Shown here: positions 45,594-56,200 of the stretch, in pieces | How positions within the stretch are numbered: position 1 is the first letter of the stretch | Layout: every line of letters starts with the position of its first letter | DNA from: Ignavibacteriales bacterium | GTDB taxonomy: Bacteria; Bacteroidota; Ignavibacteria; Ignavibacteriales; Ignavibacteriaceae | Direction: 5' to 3' | Length of the DNA stretch: 64,000 bases | Assembly: GCA_016714125.1 (NCBI GenBank) | Contig: JADJNX010000002.1 | Coordinates: 520,636-584,635, forward strand | Notes under the pieces: generated by a model | The model's database searches: none | Told to the model about the DNA's origin: nothing | The model's input: only the letters and a program-made list of their open reading frames with translations | Position numbers and translations under genes: made by a program

Positions 45594-46710
45594 TCAAGAT
45601 AATTTTTGCAGCCGTTTCAGAGGCTTTATGTTTCCCAAGATTTGTTTTGATCCGGGCAAAACCGTCACTCTGTTTTTTTAGCAATTCAGGAGTTAAAAGC
45701 AACTTTGACGCTGTTTTATAGATATTATCTCCCGTAACTTCATCCTGAATCAACTCAGGTACGATGGTTTCTTCTGCAATGATATTCACCATCCCAAGAT
45801 TATTAATTTTTATCAGTCGTTTACCAATCTGATAAGTGAGATTGGAAGTCTTGTAGATCAACACCAGCGGCATATCAAGAAGGGCTGCTTCCATTGTGGA
45901 AGTACCCGATTTTACGATGCCAAATGTTGCATACTTTTTAATCTCAAACTGATATCCCTTAATTATGGTGTAGTCAGCTCCATTATCGATCCCTTTAAGT
46001 AGCGAGTCATCAATGGTATCTGCACATCCTACCACTATCTGAAAACCAAAATCTTTTACAAGTTTTCTTGCCCCTTCAAGTGCCGGTTTTAGCAGCAGTT
46101 CCACTTCATGTTTCCTGCTTCCGGGAAGCAGTGCCAAAATCGGTTTGTTTGGATCAAGTCCCCACATTTCCCTGAATTCACTTTCAGGGAGAAAAGAATA
46201 GTTAAATATTCTTTCTGCAAGGGGATTCCCAACAAACTCAACATTCAGCCCCTTTTCCTTAAAAAATTTCTCTTCAAACGGAAAAACTGAAAGAACAATG
46301 TCTGTTCTTGCTTTAAGTTTTTTAACCCGGTTTTGTCCCCATGCCCACACTTGTGGAGCGATGTAATACACCACCCTCAAGCCCATTTTTTTAAACTTTT
46401 TGGCAATGTTCAGGTTAAACCCGGGATAATCTACCAACACCACGGCATCAACTTTTTTTTCCCTTGCTTCACTCAACAGTTTTTTTTGCACTTTTAGTAT
46501 ATAGGGAAGATGTTTCACCACTTCACCAAAACCCAAAAATGCCATCTGTTTTATATGAAAAAGAAGTTTAACCCCCTCCTTTTCCATTCTGTCACCGCCT
46601 ATTCCAAACAATTCAACAGAAGGATCAATTACCTTTAATGCCTTAACCAATGCAGAACCATGAAGATCGCCACTTGCCTCACCGGCAATTATCAGGTACC
46701 GCTTCCCCAT
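45583..46710 (-). CDS. lpxB: Lipid-A-disaccharide synthase
   Basis: A 375-residue peripheral membrane glycosyltransferase (GT19) joining lipid X to UDP-diacylglucosamine to form the lipid A disaccharide. Motifs: LIIAGEASGDLHGSALVKAL, FGIGGDRMEKEG, DYPGFNLNIAKKFK, YYIAPQVWAWGQNRVKKLK, SVFPFEEKFF, FVGNPLAERI and LLPGSRKHEVELLL; the C-terminal part has KSGTSTMEAALLDMPLVLIYK. Length is normal. It abuts the methyltransferase gene with no gap and overlaps DUF374 by 11 nt. Intact. Its presence implies lipid A-based LPS. Confidence 0.96.
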   Translation of the reverse strand: MGKRYLIIAGEASGDLHGSALVKALKVIDPSVELFGIGGDRMEKEGVKLLFHIKQMAFLGFGEVVKHLPYILKVQKKLLSEAREKKVDAVVLVDYPGFNLNIAKKFKKMGLRVVYYIAPQVWAWGQNRVKKLKARTDIVLSVFPFEEKFFKEKGLNVEFVGNPLAERIFNYSFLPESEFREMWGLDPNKPILALLPGSRKHEVELLLKPALEGARKLVKDFGFQIVVGCADTIDDSLLKGIDNGADYTIIKGYQFEIKKYATFGIVKSGTSTMEAALLDMPLVLIYKTSNLTYQIGKRLIKINNLGMVNIIAEETIVPELIQDEVTGDNIYKTASKLLLTPELLKKQSDGFARIKTNLGKHKASETAAKIILNET

Positions 46711-47337
46711 TTACAATGATACCGGCGGTAGCCAGATTGATCTGGCAATCAGAAGAATTATCACAATGATTATGGCTTGAAGTGATCTCATCTCACTTCT
46801 TAACCCCGCCTTTTGACTCTTTGGTGGCTGTTCAACCGATTTGTTCCTGTATGGCGTAAACCGCGGAAAAAATGCAGGGACATTATTACAATAGTCCTGA
46901 TACGCATTTTTATATGTTCTTGCGAGGTATTTCTCCTCTTCGGAAACGATCATCATATATTGGAATACAAACCAAAGAAATGCAATGATGTGTAACCATG
47001 GGAAAAGTGCCATCGACATCACGCCGATCCCCACATATATCAAAATATTCCCGACATATAATGGATTCCTTACATAAGCAAAAGGTCCACTGATTACAAG
47101 ATAAGCACCACCCACAGTGCCCGTGGTTCTTGTTTCACTGCCTGCCCAACTTACACCACCAAATCGAAATGCTTCACCTGCCAAAACAAGAACAAGCCCG
47201 ATAAGAAAACTCTGCCAGGTCATTACTGAAAAAACGAGCATCAAAAGCACAAACGGTATTGGTGTGTAACTTCTTAAACTAAATATTTTTGCAGCCAGTT
47301 TATTTTCAGGTTCTGCAGCTTTCTTTTTAACATCCAT
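46711..47337 (-). CDS. Membrane methyltransferase of the isoprenylcysteine/phospholipid methyltransferase family
   Basis: A 208-residue protein with four to five membrane helices. The diagnostic motif is GPFAYVRNPLYVGNILIYVG (residues about 84-103), corresponding to the RHPxYxG motif of PEMT/ICMT enzymes, followed by EEEKYLARTYKNAYQDYCNNVPAFFPRF. Such enzymes methylate lipids or prenyl groups with S-adenosylmethionine. The acceptor is not known; the setting, just ahead of lpxB, suggests an envelope lipid. A further hydrophobic segment ends the protein. Confidence 0.82.
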   Translation of the reverse strand: MDVKKKAAEPENKLAAKIFSLRSYTPIPFVLLMLVFSVMTWQSFLIGLVLVLAGEAFRFGGVSWAGSETRTTGTVGGAYLVISGPFAYVRNPLYVGNILIYVGIGVMSMALFPWLHIIAFLWFVFQYMMIVSEEEKYLARTYKNAYQDYCNNVPAFFPRFTPYRNKSVEQPPKSQKAGLRSEMRSLQAIIIVIILLIARSIWLPPVSL

Positions 47338-47346
47338 CTATTCCAA

Positions 47347-48051
47347 CTATCCTTGCATGTAAAGTTTGCGTCTGTTTAATTCTGCCTGGTGACGTTTTTT
47401 TAACCGTTTTTTCCCGAGCAGCTCCGAAATTCGTGCCTTAACATCACTAAAATCTTTAAACGGGTAATATGAAACCCGGTTTTTTTCACAGTATTTAAGT
47501 AATGAATCTTTGGCAAATATATAATCACAGTGGAGTGCCGCACAAATATCAGAATTGCCATTCCCGATATAAACTGAAAATTCGTCATCCCCGCTTAAAG
47601 AAACCACCAGATTCCTTTTACAATTGGCACACTGGTCACAATTTTCATCAGTATAAGGAAACACGGTCTCCGGTCCATTCTCTGTAAAAAGCAGATCATT
47701 CGAAAAGAATCTTGCTTTTATCCCCTCTCTTTTAAATATCGAATCGATATAAAATTTGAATCCGTCGCTAATCACATAAAACTCAATTTTATTCTCTTCC
47801 AAAAAAGAGATAAAATCGTGGAAATGTCTGTCAATTTCAAAACCGGCGACATACTCTTTAATCTTTTCTCCATCAGGATCGACGAGAGTTTTTAAGAGCT
47901 CATCCCATGTTTCTGTTGCATTATATATACCGTCTTTGAATCCCCTGATAATCTCGTAAGCCCGTTCCTCTTCCCCAAATTTAAGGAAGATTGATGCGCC
48001 AACATCCTCTTTTGTGATAGTGCCGTCAAAATCTATAAAGACTTTGATCAC
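47347..48051 (-). CDS. MtnX-like HAD-IB family phosphatase with a cysteine cluster
   Basis: A 234-residue HAD phosphatase. It begins with motif I, VFIDFDGTITKEDVG, has motif II in EFYVISDGFKFYIDSIF, and motif III/IV in YIGNGNSDICAALHCDYIFAKD. Between them lies CDQCANCKR, a possible zinc site (three cysteines plus one). Related proteins are MtnX (methionine salvage) and phosphoserine phosphatase-like enzymes. No other methionine salvage gene is here, so the substrate is open. The start is a GTG (48051) overlapping the upstream stop by 4 nt. Confidence 0.78.
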   Translation of the reverse strand: MIKVFIDFDGTITKEDVGASIFLKFGEEERAYEIIRGFKDGIYNATETWDELLKTLVDPDGEKIKEYVAGFEIDRHFHDFISFLEENKIEFYVISDGFKFYIDSIFKREGIKARFFSNDLLFTENGPETVFPYTDENCDQCANCKRNLVVSLSGDDEFSVYIGNGNSDICAALHCDYIFAKDSLLKYCEKNRVSYYPFKDFSDVKARISELLGKKRLKKRHQAELNRRKLYMQG

Positions 48052-49992
48052 TTGACTATTGCCATTTTTTTGACTTCCACATAACTGCCTGCGGTAAATC
48101 TGTAAAAATAGATGCCATCAGCAAGCCCTGTGGACTTAAATATATAACTGTATTTCCCCTCTTTTGGCACTTTTATTGTTTCTTCTTTAACCAGCTTAAA
48201 AGCGGCATCGTAAAATTCAAACTTAACGGTTGCAACACCTGAAACATTGTATGTTATTGTGGTCTCATCCTTAAAAAGGATTTGGGACATTCTGAGAAAC
48301 ATAAATCTTTTGACTGGTCTTTCTCACAAAATCACCCTCAACCATCTTTTGAGACACAACTTTATTCTCCTTCGAAATCTGAGTGATCCTGTAGATCATT
48401 TTTCCCTCTTTATCGGGTGCATCAAAGGTGTAATAAGAGCCCTGAGCGTTTTGATCGGCAACAACATTGTCAATTTCTGTCCAGGCTGTATCTTTTATTC
48501 TTGGTTCCATGCGGTGAATGAAATAACTGATCACATTTTTTTCATTTGTTGCAGTCCAGTTAATTTTCATTTCATCATCAATTGTTGTCAGCCATGCCTC
48601 AACAATTCCCTGAACTTTTGGTCTGACTCCTGCGAGACGCTGACCATAAATTCCTTCAGAGGTTTTGTTTTTTTCCTTAAAGATTATGATCGCCCCATCT
48701 TTCCCGTCAAAAAAGAGATCTAGATAACTTTTTTCGGGATTCGCCGATTTTGATACCGGTACCCCTTCTTCATCCCACTCCGCTTTGCCTGCTGAATTAA
48801 CCTTTAGAGCAAATATTTCTGTAGGTCCGTTTCGCCTGTCGAGCCATGATATAAAAACTCCACCTTTGCCGTCACCGTCGAGAGTCTGTGCAAACTGTCT
48901 TCCCTTAATGGTACCAATGCTAACTCCGTTAATTCCCCAAAGTGCATTTCCACGCCTGTCAAACTTCTGCAGGAAGATATTTTCATCACCTCCGACATCA
49001 TTGATCCAGCTTACAACCATAGTGGAATCGCCGGTTTCGATGGCTACAGGTGCCCCATTGATTCCTTGATTCGAAACAGCCTGTTTTCCCCCTTTACTCC
49101 ACCTCACAACCCCTTTGGAGCTGATAAGTTGATGGAAAATTTCTTTAACTCTTCCCGTCGATTCCCATACTAAATAGTGATCACCTGATGAAAGAGTGAT
49201 AACATTAAATGATTTTATAATCCCGTCGATGGTTGCCAATACGGTAACTTCATCCGATAGTTTTCCGGAGGAATCAACAGAAGCAAACTTTATGAGGCTG
49301 TTGCCCCCTTGAGCATCGATCCAACAAATATTTGCTCCACCGGCAGCTCCGGGAAGCACAGATACAGCGGATTTTTGACTCCCGCTCTTCTCCACCAAAA
49401 TTCCATCTTTATATCTTATTTTCCCGTTTCGATCGATTCTTTGAACCATCACACTATAATTTGAAGGATTAACATCCCTCACGATATAGCCGAGATGGGT
49501 GCTCATTCTTTTGTCGAGTGCAACGGAATATTCAGATATTATTCCATCAGGAGATGCAGCTTCAATTGAACCCTCATCTTTTTGCCAGGTAAAGTTAATT
49601 CTCGAATTGATCTGCTGTGCCATCAAAACATTTTTGTTTGCAGCAATCTCCTCAAGCCAAACAATTGAAATCTTTCCTGAAACAGCCTCGCTGACTTCGG
49701 GAGTGGTTTGTGTGTTTGAGGGACCGTCAGTTTCCACACCGTTGGTACTCCTCGCCATTTCCCCACGAAAGTTGTAATGATTAAACAATATTCGCTGTTT
49801 ACCGCCCGATCTTTTATCTTCCCAAACCAGAAAAAATCCTTCTGTTCCGTTGACCACCGTGTGAATCTCCTGTGGTGAGACCGATGCACTTACGATCTGT
49901 TTTGGAGAATCAGGATCGGGGTTCCACTGGGCAATTACTACCGACGGCAATAATACCGCCGCTATTATCAAAATTTTTGTGAGTAGTTTCAT
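48048..49992 (-). CDS. Exported repeat protein with T9SS-type C-terminal domain (one frameshift)
   Basis: About 647 residues after repair. A signal peptide (KLLTKILIIAAVLLPSVVIAQ) is followed by repeats built round W-D-R motifs: FFLVWEDKRSGGKQR, VVSWINDVGGDENI, VFISWLDRRNGPTEI, each next to a segment like KFDRRGNALWGINGVSI, suggesting a propeller. A fibronectin-like stretch comes before the sorting region QNVPNPF. There a T-run (A-run at 48273-48277) has one base too many; dropping it gives PNPFKDETTITYNVSGVATVKFEFYD and the end DGIYFYRFTAG. It lies 14 nt after smc and overlaps the HAD gene by 4 nt. Function unknown. Confidence 0.8.
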
Positions 49993-50006
49993 TGTATGTT
50001 AATCTC

Positions 50007-53000
50007 CTACGCTACGATGTTAAAGTCTTCGTTAAATCTGACGCTCACGAGTTTCGAGACGCCTTCTTCTTGCATGGTGACACCATACATCGTATCCGCA
50101 GCTTCCATGGTTCTTTTGTTGTGAGTAACTACAATAAATTGTGTGTTTTCGCTAAATTCTCTCACGATCTTTGTGAATCTGTCGATATTCGCATCATCAA
50201 GAGGAGCATCAATCTCGTCAAGTATGCAGAATGGCGATGGTTTCACCAGGTATATAGCAAAAAGCAATGCAATTGCAGTTAAAGTTTTCTCACCACCCGA
50301 AAGCAGTTCAATCGATGTTGGTCGTTTCCCTCTTGGTTTAGCAATAATTTCAATTCTGGCTTCCATAGGGTCAACCCCCTCTTCAAGCCTTAAATCTGCC
50401 TCATCCTCTTGCCGGAACAGACTTCTAAATATTTTTTGAAAGTTTTCCCTGATCGCTTCAAATGTTTCGTTAAAGAGATTTTGGGCTGTGGTGTTAATTT
50501 CTTCAATGGTCTTCATTAAATCTTTTTCCGACTGAATAAGATCACTTCTCTGTCCGGCGAAAAAATCAAATCTTTTTTTCTCTTCATCATATTCTTCAAA
50601 CGCGAGAAGATTCACGGGACCTATCTGATGCAGTTGGTGCTCCAACTCCCTTACTTCAACTCTCCACCCCTCAAGACTTGCAATCTGATCTTCGGGTGGT
50701 TCAACGGGCTCAATTTCAATTTCATATTTCTCGTTTGCCCGCCTTTTAAGGTTTCTGATATTAATAGTATATTCGTTAAACTTCAGATCCGACTTGTGAA
50801 GAGCTTCACTTATTCTGTCACGATTTTTCCGAAGTTCGTTTTTTTCTTTCTCAAGGTTATCAAGTTCTTCTCTCTCTTTCAGATAAACAGCTTCGATTTC
50901 TCTCTCTTTTACCCTGAGATTTTCCCTCTCCTGTTTTTGTTCTTCGAGATCAAATTCACTGTCTTCGATGGTCCCCGTAAGAATTTCAATCTCACCGGAC
51001 GCCGTCTCAATGTCTTTGCCCCTCTTTTCAACCGAATTTTTGAGCATGATCAGAGACTGTTTAACTCTCTCAATTGAGTTCAGAATATTTTTTGTCTCTC
51101 CCTTAATTCTCTCAAGTTCAAGACCTTTTCTGTTGTATTCCGCCGAGGCTGCTGAAAATTCCTTTTCAACCTCTTGAGCAGCAGTTTCAAATTCTTTTTG
51201 ACGTGCAGATGTCTCAGCTTTGTGACGGTCATCCTCTTCTATTTCTGAAGTGAGTCTGGAAATATCAATATCAAGTTGGTCTGCCTGACTTCCAAGATGC
51301 GACTGCTCTTTAACCAGAGCCTCCCTCTCTTCATTCCCCTTTTTAATTTCAAATTCGAGCTGTGCCATCTGTTTTTCAAGCTGCATCTTGTCGTTTTGAT
51401 AAATTCTTATTGCATCACCCATATCTTTAAGGTCGATAAGGTGAAGATCATATTCAGTTGTGTAAATCTTCTGTTTCCAGGCCGCAAGCTGCTCTTCGAG
51501 AGGTTTAATCCCGTTTTTCAACTGCTCAAGCTGTGTCTTTTTACCAAAAAGAGTGTCCTCATCTTTAAGTCTTGAGCCGGCTTCAATTGAACCGTTATCC
51601 CCGATAGTATCACCATCAAGTGTGATGAATTTATAGCCTGAATAGGAACCTGAAAGTCTGATTGAAGTGTCGAGGTCTTTTACCACAACAACATTTGAGA
51701 GGAGTGACTCATAAAATTCGACATATTCACCCGGTACATTAAGCAGCTTCCCTGCAAAATTTACAAACCCGGGTTCCTGCTCCATCTTCGAACGGACTCT
51801 TTTTTTGGCAAACCGTTCCATCTTTTGCATGAATGAACTGTTTTTTGCATCCTTGTTCCTGCTAATCACAAACGATGCTTTACCACTGTTTGAATTGAGC
51901 AAAAGTTCTATTGCAGCTTTTACTTCTTCAACTGAAGAGACAATAAAACTGTTAAAATTTAATTTTAAAGCTGCTTCAATCGCAAATCTGAACTCTTCAA
52001 GAGGTTCCCCAAAATCGGAGACAAGTTTTTTCTCCCCCGCCAAACCATCCGTCACTTTCCATCAATTTTTTTGACGCAAGTGAAAATCCTTCCAGATTAT
52101 TTATCAGGTCATTCAGGAAGTCAATTCTGGTCTTCAAATCATTGAGTGACGATTTTATCTCAAATTCTTTTTCGCGAAGTCCTTCAAGTTCCTTTTCGAG
52201 ACTCTCTTTTCGTTCGGTTGTCTCGTTAAACATCCTCTCAGCATTTGAAAGGTTGGTTGAGGTTTCTTCCAGATCCGCTGAAACTTCACCAACAAATGTT
52301 TGGTTTTTAGCCTCGTTTTGGCTTAACAACTCAAGTCGAGTTGTAACTCTTTCAATTTCTTTTTGAATCCTGGCTCTGCTCTTTTCGAGATTTGAAAGCT
52401 CATTTTTTCTTTCTGCCGATCCCTGAACCTTTGTGAGGACTGATTGGGTGAAAATTTTTATTTTTTCTCTTGCTTCCGCAAGATTTCCCCTTTCTCCTCA
52501 AGCGCACCGTTAAGTAAGTTTTTCTCCTCAAGTGCTTTTGCTTCTTCTACAATTTTGTCATCATGATCAAGTTGCAGCTCATCAAGTTGTCCTTCGGCAT
52601 CCTCAATCTGGGCAGCAAACTCTGCAAGTTCCGCTTCAAACCGTGTAATATTGTTTTGAAGCGATCTTCTCGATTCCTGAGCAACAGAAACAGTTCTTTC
52701 GTTTTTGTAGATCAGTTCAGTTTGGGCACCAATCTTTTTTCTGATCTCTTTTAACTCATTTTCGGTGATGTAGGTCTTTTCCCTGATTCCGGCGTAAACT
52801 TCATCAAGTCGGCTAAGTGATATCTCAACTTCATTTTTCTGAATTGTTGCATCAAAATGTTGCTGTTGCCAAACCCCCTGTTCATTTATCATCAGATAAA
52901 GATCAAAAGCGGCTGACTTCAAATCAATCTCTTGAAGTCTGTCTGCAAGTTCCTGATATTTTTGTGCTCTTTTTGCCTGCCGCTCGAGCGAAACTACCTT

Positions 53001-53600
53001 TTTCTCAATTTCCGAAATAAGATCGTTAGCTCTGGCAAGATCAGCTTTTACATCTTCGAGTTTTTTAAGGGTCAGTTTTCTTCTGATCTTATACTTATTT
53101 ACCCCTGCTGCCTCTTCAAACATTGTTCTGCGTTCATCAGCTTTGTTGCTGAGAATCGATTCCACCATCTTTAACTCAATTACGGAATATGCATTTGCGC
53201 CCATTCCTGTATCCATGAAAAGACTGGTAATATCTTTAAGTCGCGCGATATTTTTGTTCATCAGATATTCACTCTCGCCCGATCTGAATATCCTTCTGGT
53301 GATTATTACTTCTGTATAATCAACGGGAAGTACACCTTTGTCGTTCTCTATGGTAAGCGATACCTCCGACATTCCGAGTGGTTTCCTGGAAGATGTGCCG
53401 TTAAATATCACATTTTCCATCTTATCAGAACGGAGTACACTCGATTTTTGCTCTCCAATACACCATCTCAACGCATCTACAATATTGGTTTTACCACAGC
53501 CGTTTGGTCCCACGATAGCAGTAATCCCTTTGTTAAAATGGATCACGGTTTTTTGTGCAAACGACTTAAAACCTAATATTTCGAGCTTTGAGAGATACAA
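50007..53600 (-). CDS. smc: Chromosome partition protein SMC (two frameshifts)
   Basis: The ATPase of the bacterial condensin, about 1197 residues when repaired. The N-terminal head has the P-loop AIVGPNGCGKTNIVDALRWCIGEQ; long coiled coils run to and from the hinge (about 51450-51900, with GYKFITLDGDTIGDNGSIEAGSR). The C-terminal head has the signature ELLSGGEKTLTAIALLFAI and Walker B PFCILDEIDAPLDDANIDRF. Breaks are at an A-run near 52484-52486 (one base short) and at about 52041-52050 (one extra). Translation starts at a TTG (53600) after GGGCGGGG. It is 3 nt from the Yip1-like gene upstream. ScpA and ScpB are not in the window. Confidence 0.95.
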
Positions 53601-53603
53601 TAG

Positions 53604-54029
53604 TTACCCCGCCCGGCTTTCGAGGTAAACCTGAATTATTTGTTCTACAGTAAAGTTTGTCAACTGATAATAAAACAACCAGGATGCCACCACCAGCAGT
53701 ACTACAAATATTGAGAAACAATAGACCTTAAATGCCGGTATATCATAAACAACATACATCCCCTTGAGTAAACGGTGTATATTCCAAACAACAAAGAGTA
53801 GAAGTATTATGTAAACTATCATGTTTGCAACTTCGGCATTGAGCACCCTGTAAAGCAATATCGCTCCGGGTAAAGCGGTAATAAACGGGAGGGAAGCCCA
53901 AATAACCACAAGGTAGCTTTTATGAATTGTTACTCTGTTGATCACAAAAAGTGAACCAAACTTGACCAGGAGAGTAAAAAAGATGGCAATACCAAAATAT
54001 AACACTGTTAGAATCAATAGCGATTCCAT
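53604..54029 (-). CDS. Yip1-family-like integral membrane protein
   Basis: A 141-residue protein with four hydrophobic helices (about 3-28, 38-58, 66-86, 103-122) and the segment WNIHRLLKGMYVVYDIPAFKVYCF, which resembles the bacterial Yip1 (PF04893) domain. It overlaps the end of the GH2-like gene by 16 nt in another frame. Since the window has many indels, the two may be one protein of about 869 residues: one base near 54025 would join DNLLSVASYLAGI to ESLLILTVLYFG. Role unknown. Confidence 0.6.
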   Translation of the reverse strand: MESLLILTVLYFGIAIFFTLLVKFGSLFVINRVTIHKSYLVVIWASLPFITALPGAILLYRVLNAEVANMIVYIILLLFVVWNIHRLLKGMYVVYDIPAFKVYCFSIFVVLLVVASWLFYYQLTNFTVEQIIQVYLESRAG

Positions 54030-56200
54030 CGGATTCCAGCTAAGTAACTTGCAACTGACAACAAATTGTCAAACCCAAAACTTAACAGAATTCTTTCGTT
54101 AAGGGAATCATACCTCCAATAAAATAATAAGCTTGATGTCAAAAGCGCCATCACTGCACAAATCAGTAATCCTATATAAGTGGTAATGAATGGTGATATC
54201 TGATTGTAATCACGCACATCCTGGTAAAAATTGTAGGGTCTGAGCATCGCTCTAAGAGCATCTTCTTTAAATTTTTTCCCGGTATTTAAAAGCATAGCGG
54301 TGAGGAGAGCTAAAGCGAGACCAAAGATAATAAAGATCATTGGTGCATCATCCTCGTTAAAACCGAGCGATATGGTAACTTTTTCTCTGTTGTTTAAAAG
54401 TGCATCAACCACCTTGTAGGAGATCCTGCCCGCTCCTCTATCCTCAGGGATCAATCCGAGATATACCATCTTATCGTTTAAGGCACCTGAGATTATCGAT
54501 TGATAATTACCCCTGTAGTCAAACATTGTGGAAAGGAAAAATGACATGTTTTGATTAACTGAGGCATACATAAGTATATCTTCAAAAAACTTGGCTTGCG
54601 ATTCTGCCGAATGTTTATTTCCCGTTCTTGATTTTTCGGGATCGATGATATAACCCGCACTTGCCAACATCAATCTGCCTGCACCAAATGATTGAGCTGC
54701 CTGTTGATAAACTCTTAATATCTCACTGGTTGGTCTGTTTATAAACTCAATCCCGTATGCATCAAGTCCTTCGATCTGATTTTTAGGAAGGATCGCAAAT
54801 GAGGCATAAACCATTTTCCCGGTATTTTTTTTAACCTCTGCGGAAAGAGATTTTAATAACTCTACCGATTTATCGCGGTTTCCGAGGTAACCAGTTCCGA
54901 GTCCAAAACCGGCAATGGTTGAGAAATTTTTATATCCCTTTAAATACAGTTGTGCAAAACTTCTCAGATTTTCACTTAAGAGCGGATCATCAGAGAATGA
55001 GGCAGGAAGATTGGAGATCGGCATCTCGATAAATGCCAATAACCCTTCACGGGCACAAAGATAAAGCAGGTATGGATGAGGAATATTTTTTTCAAATCTG
55101 ACTGCGTTGAAGCCTGCTCCCTTTATCAATCTGATATCTCTTGCCATCTCCTCGTTGGTAAACATGGCACCGGATTTGGAGAGAGAAGGGATGTAAGTAA
55201 CGCCTTTGAGAGCAAATTTTCCATTATTCAGATTAAATGAATTATCCCCCGATTTAAAGAGGAAAAATCCTGCCGGGTAAGCTACTTCATCAACAAGTAT
55301 ATCTCCCGAATAAAGTGCAAAACTTATCTCATAAAGATAAGGGGCTGCCGGAGTCCAAAGTCTCGGATCGGAAATTGTAAGTGTGAGTGCAGATTCTTGA
55401 TCTTTTCCGGCTGAGATTGCAAATTTTTCGGTGACAGCGCCAATCCGCTCTCCTTCACCCTCTTTTGTTTTAACAGAAACCACCAACTCAAATTTGTTGC
55501 CAATGCTGTCGTTAATCGCTCTGCCATAGTTCCTGTTGCTTATGGAAGAGTTAATATTAAGTTCAACCTTGTTTCCGTTGGGAGTAACCTGATAATTTGA
55601 TGAATAATCACCGATAAAGATATTTGGCAGTTCCTGAATAAAAACTTCTCTAAAAATCCCTTTGTTACTGTAGGGATAAAGGAAACTGAACTTAAACGGA
55701 AATGTTTCTTTATTGTCGAGGTTGCCGTTAACCTTTACAGTTATTACATTTTTTCCCGTTTTTTTAAGAACATCTTTGGGCAAAAGAAAGGAGAATGGAA
55801 AAGTCCCGCCAAGATGACGATATATCATCCTGCCATTAAGCGATACCTCCGCTTTATTTGACACACCAAGGAAAGTCAGACGATAGTTTTTATCGCTTTT
55901 GGGTTCAAAAGGCAGGGTTCGTTCAAAAATCAGTTCAGATTCAGATTCGAACGAAGAAGGAATTTCTACCTGCTTTGAGGTATTAGCCGGATCATCTGCA
56001 AATCTTACACCCCATTTCCCTGTCATGGGTATGATGGTGCGTGTAGTTGAATGCTCCAGATAACCCAAAGAGCCTTCACTATAGGAATAACCGCCAAGTT
56101 CAGTAAAATTGGCTTGACCAAATACTCCCCACACCATGCAAATAAATGTCAGCGAGATAACAGATAACGATCTTCTCAATGCTATACATCCCAATATCAA
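54014..56200 (-). CDS. Membrane-anchored glycoside hydrolase family 2-like protein, probably catalytically inactive
   Basis: A 728-residue protein with signal peptide (SLSVISLTFICMVWGVFG). Residues about 45-190 resemble the GH2 sugar-binding domain (YRLTFLGVSNKAEVSLNGRMIY), then an immunoglobulin-like domain (DPRLWTPAAPYLYEISFAL), then a TIM barrel (KGVTYIPSLSKSGAMFTNEEMARDIRLIKGAGFNAVRF). At the acid/base site the family has a GNE motif; here the segment is IAGFGLGTGYLGN, so the glutamate is missing. Two or three membrane helices follow (about 625-645, 675-700). The first TTG is at 56200; the TTG at 56179 gives a more standard signal peptide. First gene of the run leading to smc. Confidence 0.7.
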   Translation of the reverse strand: MILGCIALRRSLSVISLTFICMVWGVFGQANFTELGGYSYSEGSLGYLEHSTTRTIIPMTGKWGVRFADDPANTSKQVEIPSSFESESELIFERTLPFEPKSDKNYRLTFLGVSNKAEVSLNGRMIYRHLGGTFPFSFLLPKDVLKKTGKNVITVKVNGNLDNKETFPFKFSFLYPYSNKGIFREVFIQELPNIFIGDYSSNYQVTPNGNKVELNINSSISNRNYGRAINDSIGNKFELVVSVKTKEGEGERIGAVTEKFAISAGKDQESALTLTISDPRLWTPAAPYLYEISFALYSGDILVDEVAYPAGFFLFKSGDNSFNLNNGKFALKGVTYIPSLSKSGAMFTNEEMARDIRLIKGAGFNAVRFEKNIPHPYLLYLCAREGLLAFIEMPISNLPASFSDDPLLSENLRSFAQLYLKGYKNFSTIAGFGLGTGYLGNRDKSVELLKSLSAEVKKNTGKMVYASFAILPKNQIEGLDAYGIEFINRPTSEILRVYQQAAQSFGAGRLMLASAGYIIDPEKSRTGNKHSAESQAKFFEDILMYASVNQNMSFFLSTMFDYRGNYQSIISGALNDKMVYLGLIPEDRGAGRISYKVVDALLNNREKVTISLGFNEDDAPMIFIIFGLALALLTAMLLNTGKKFKEDALRAMLRPYNFYQDVRDYNQISPFITTYIGLLICAVMALLTSSLLFYWRYDSLNERILLSFGFDNLLSVASYLAGIRWNRY

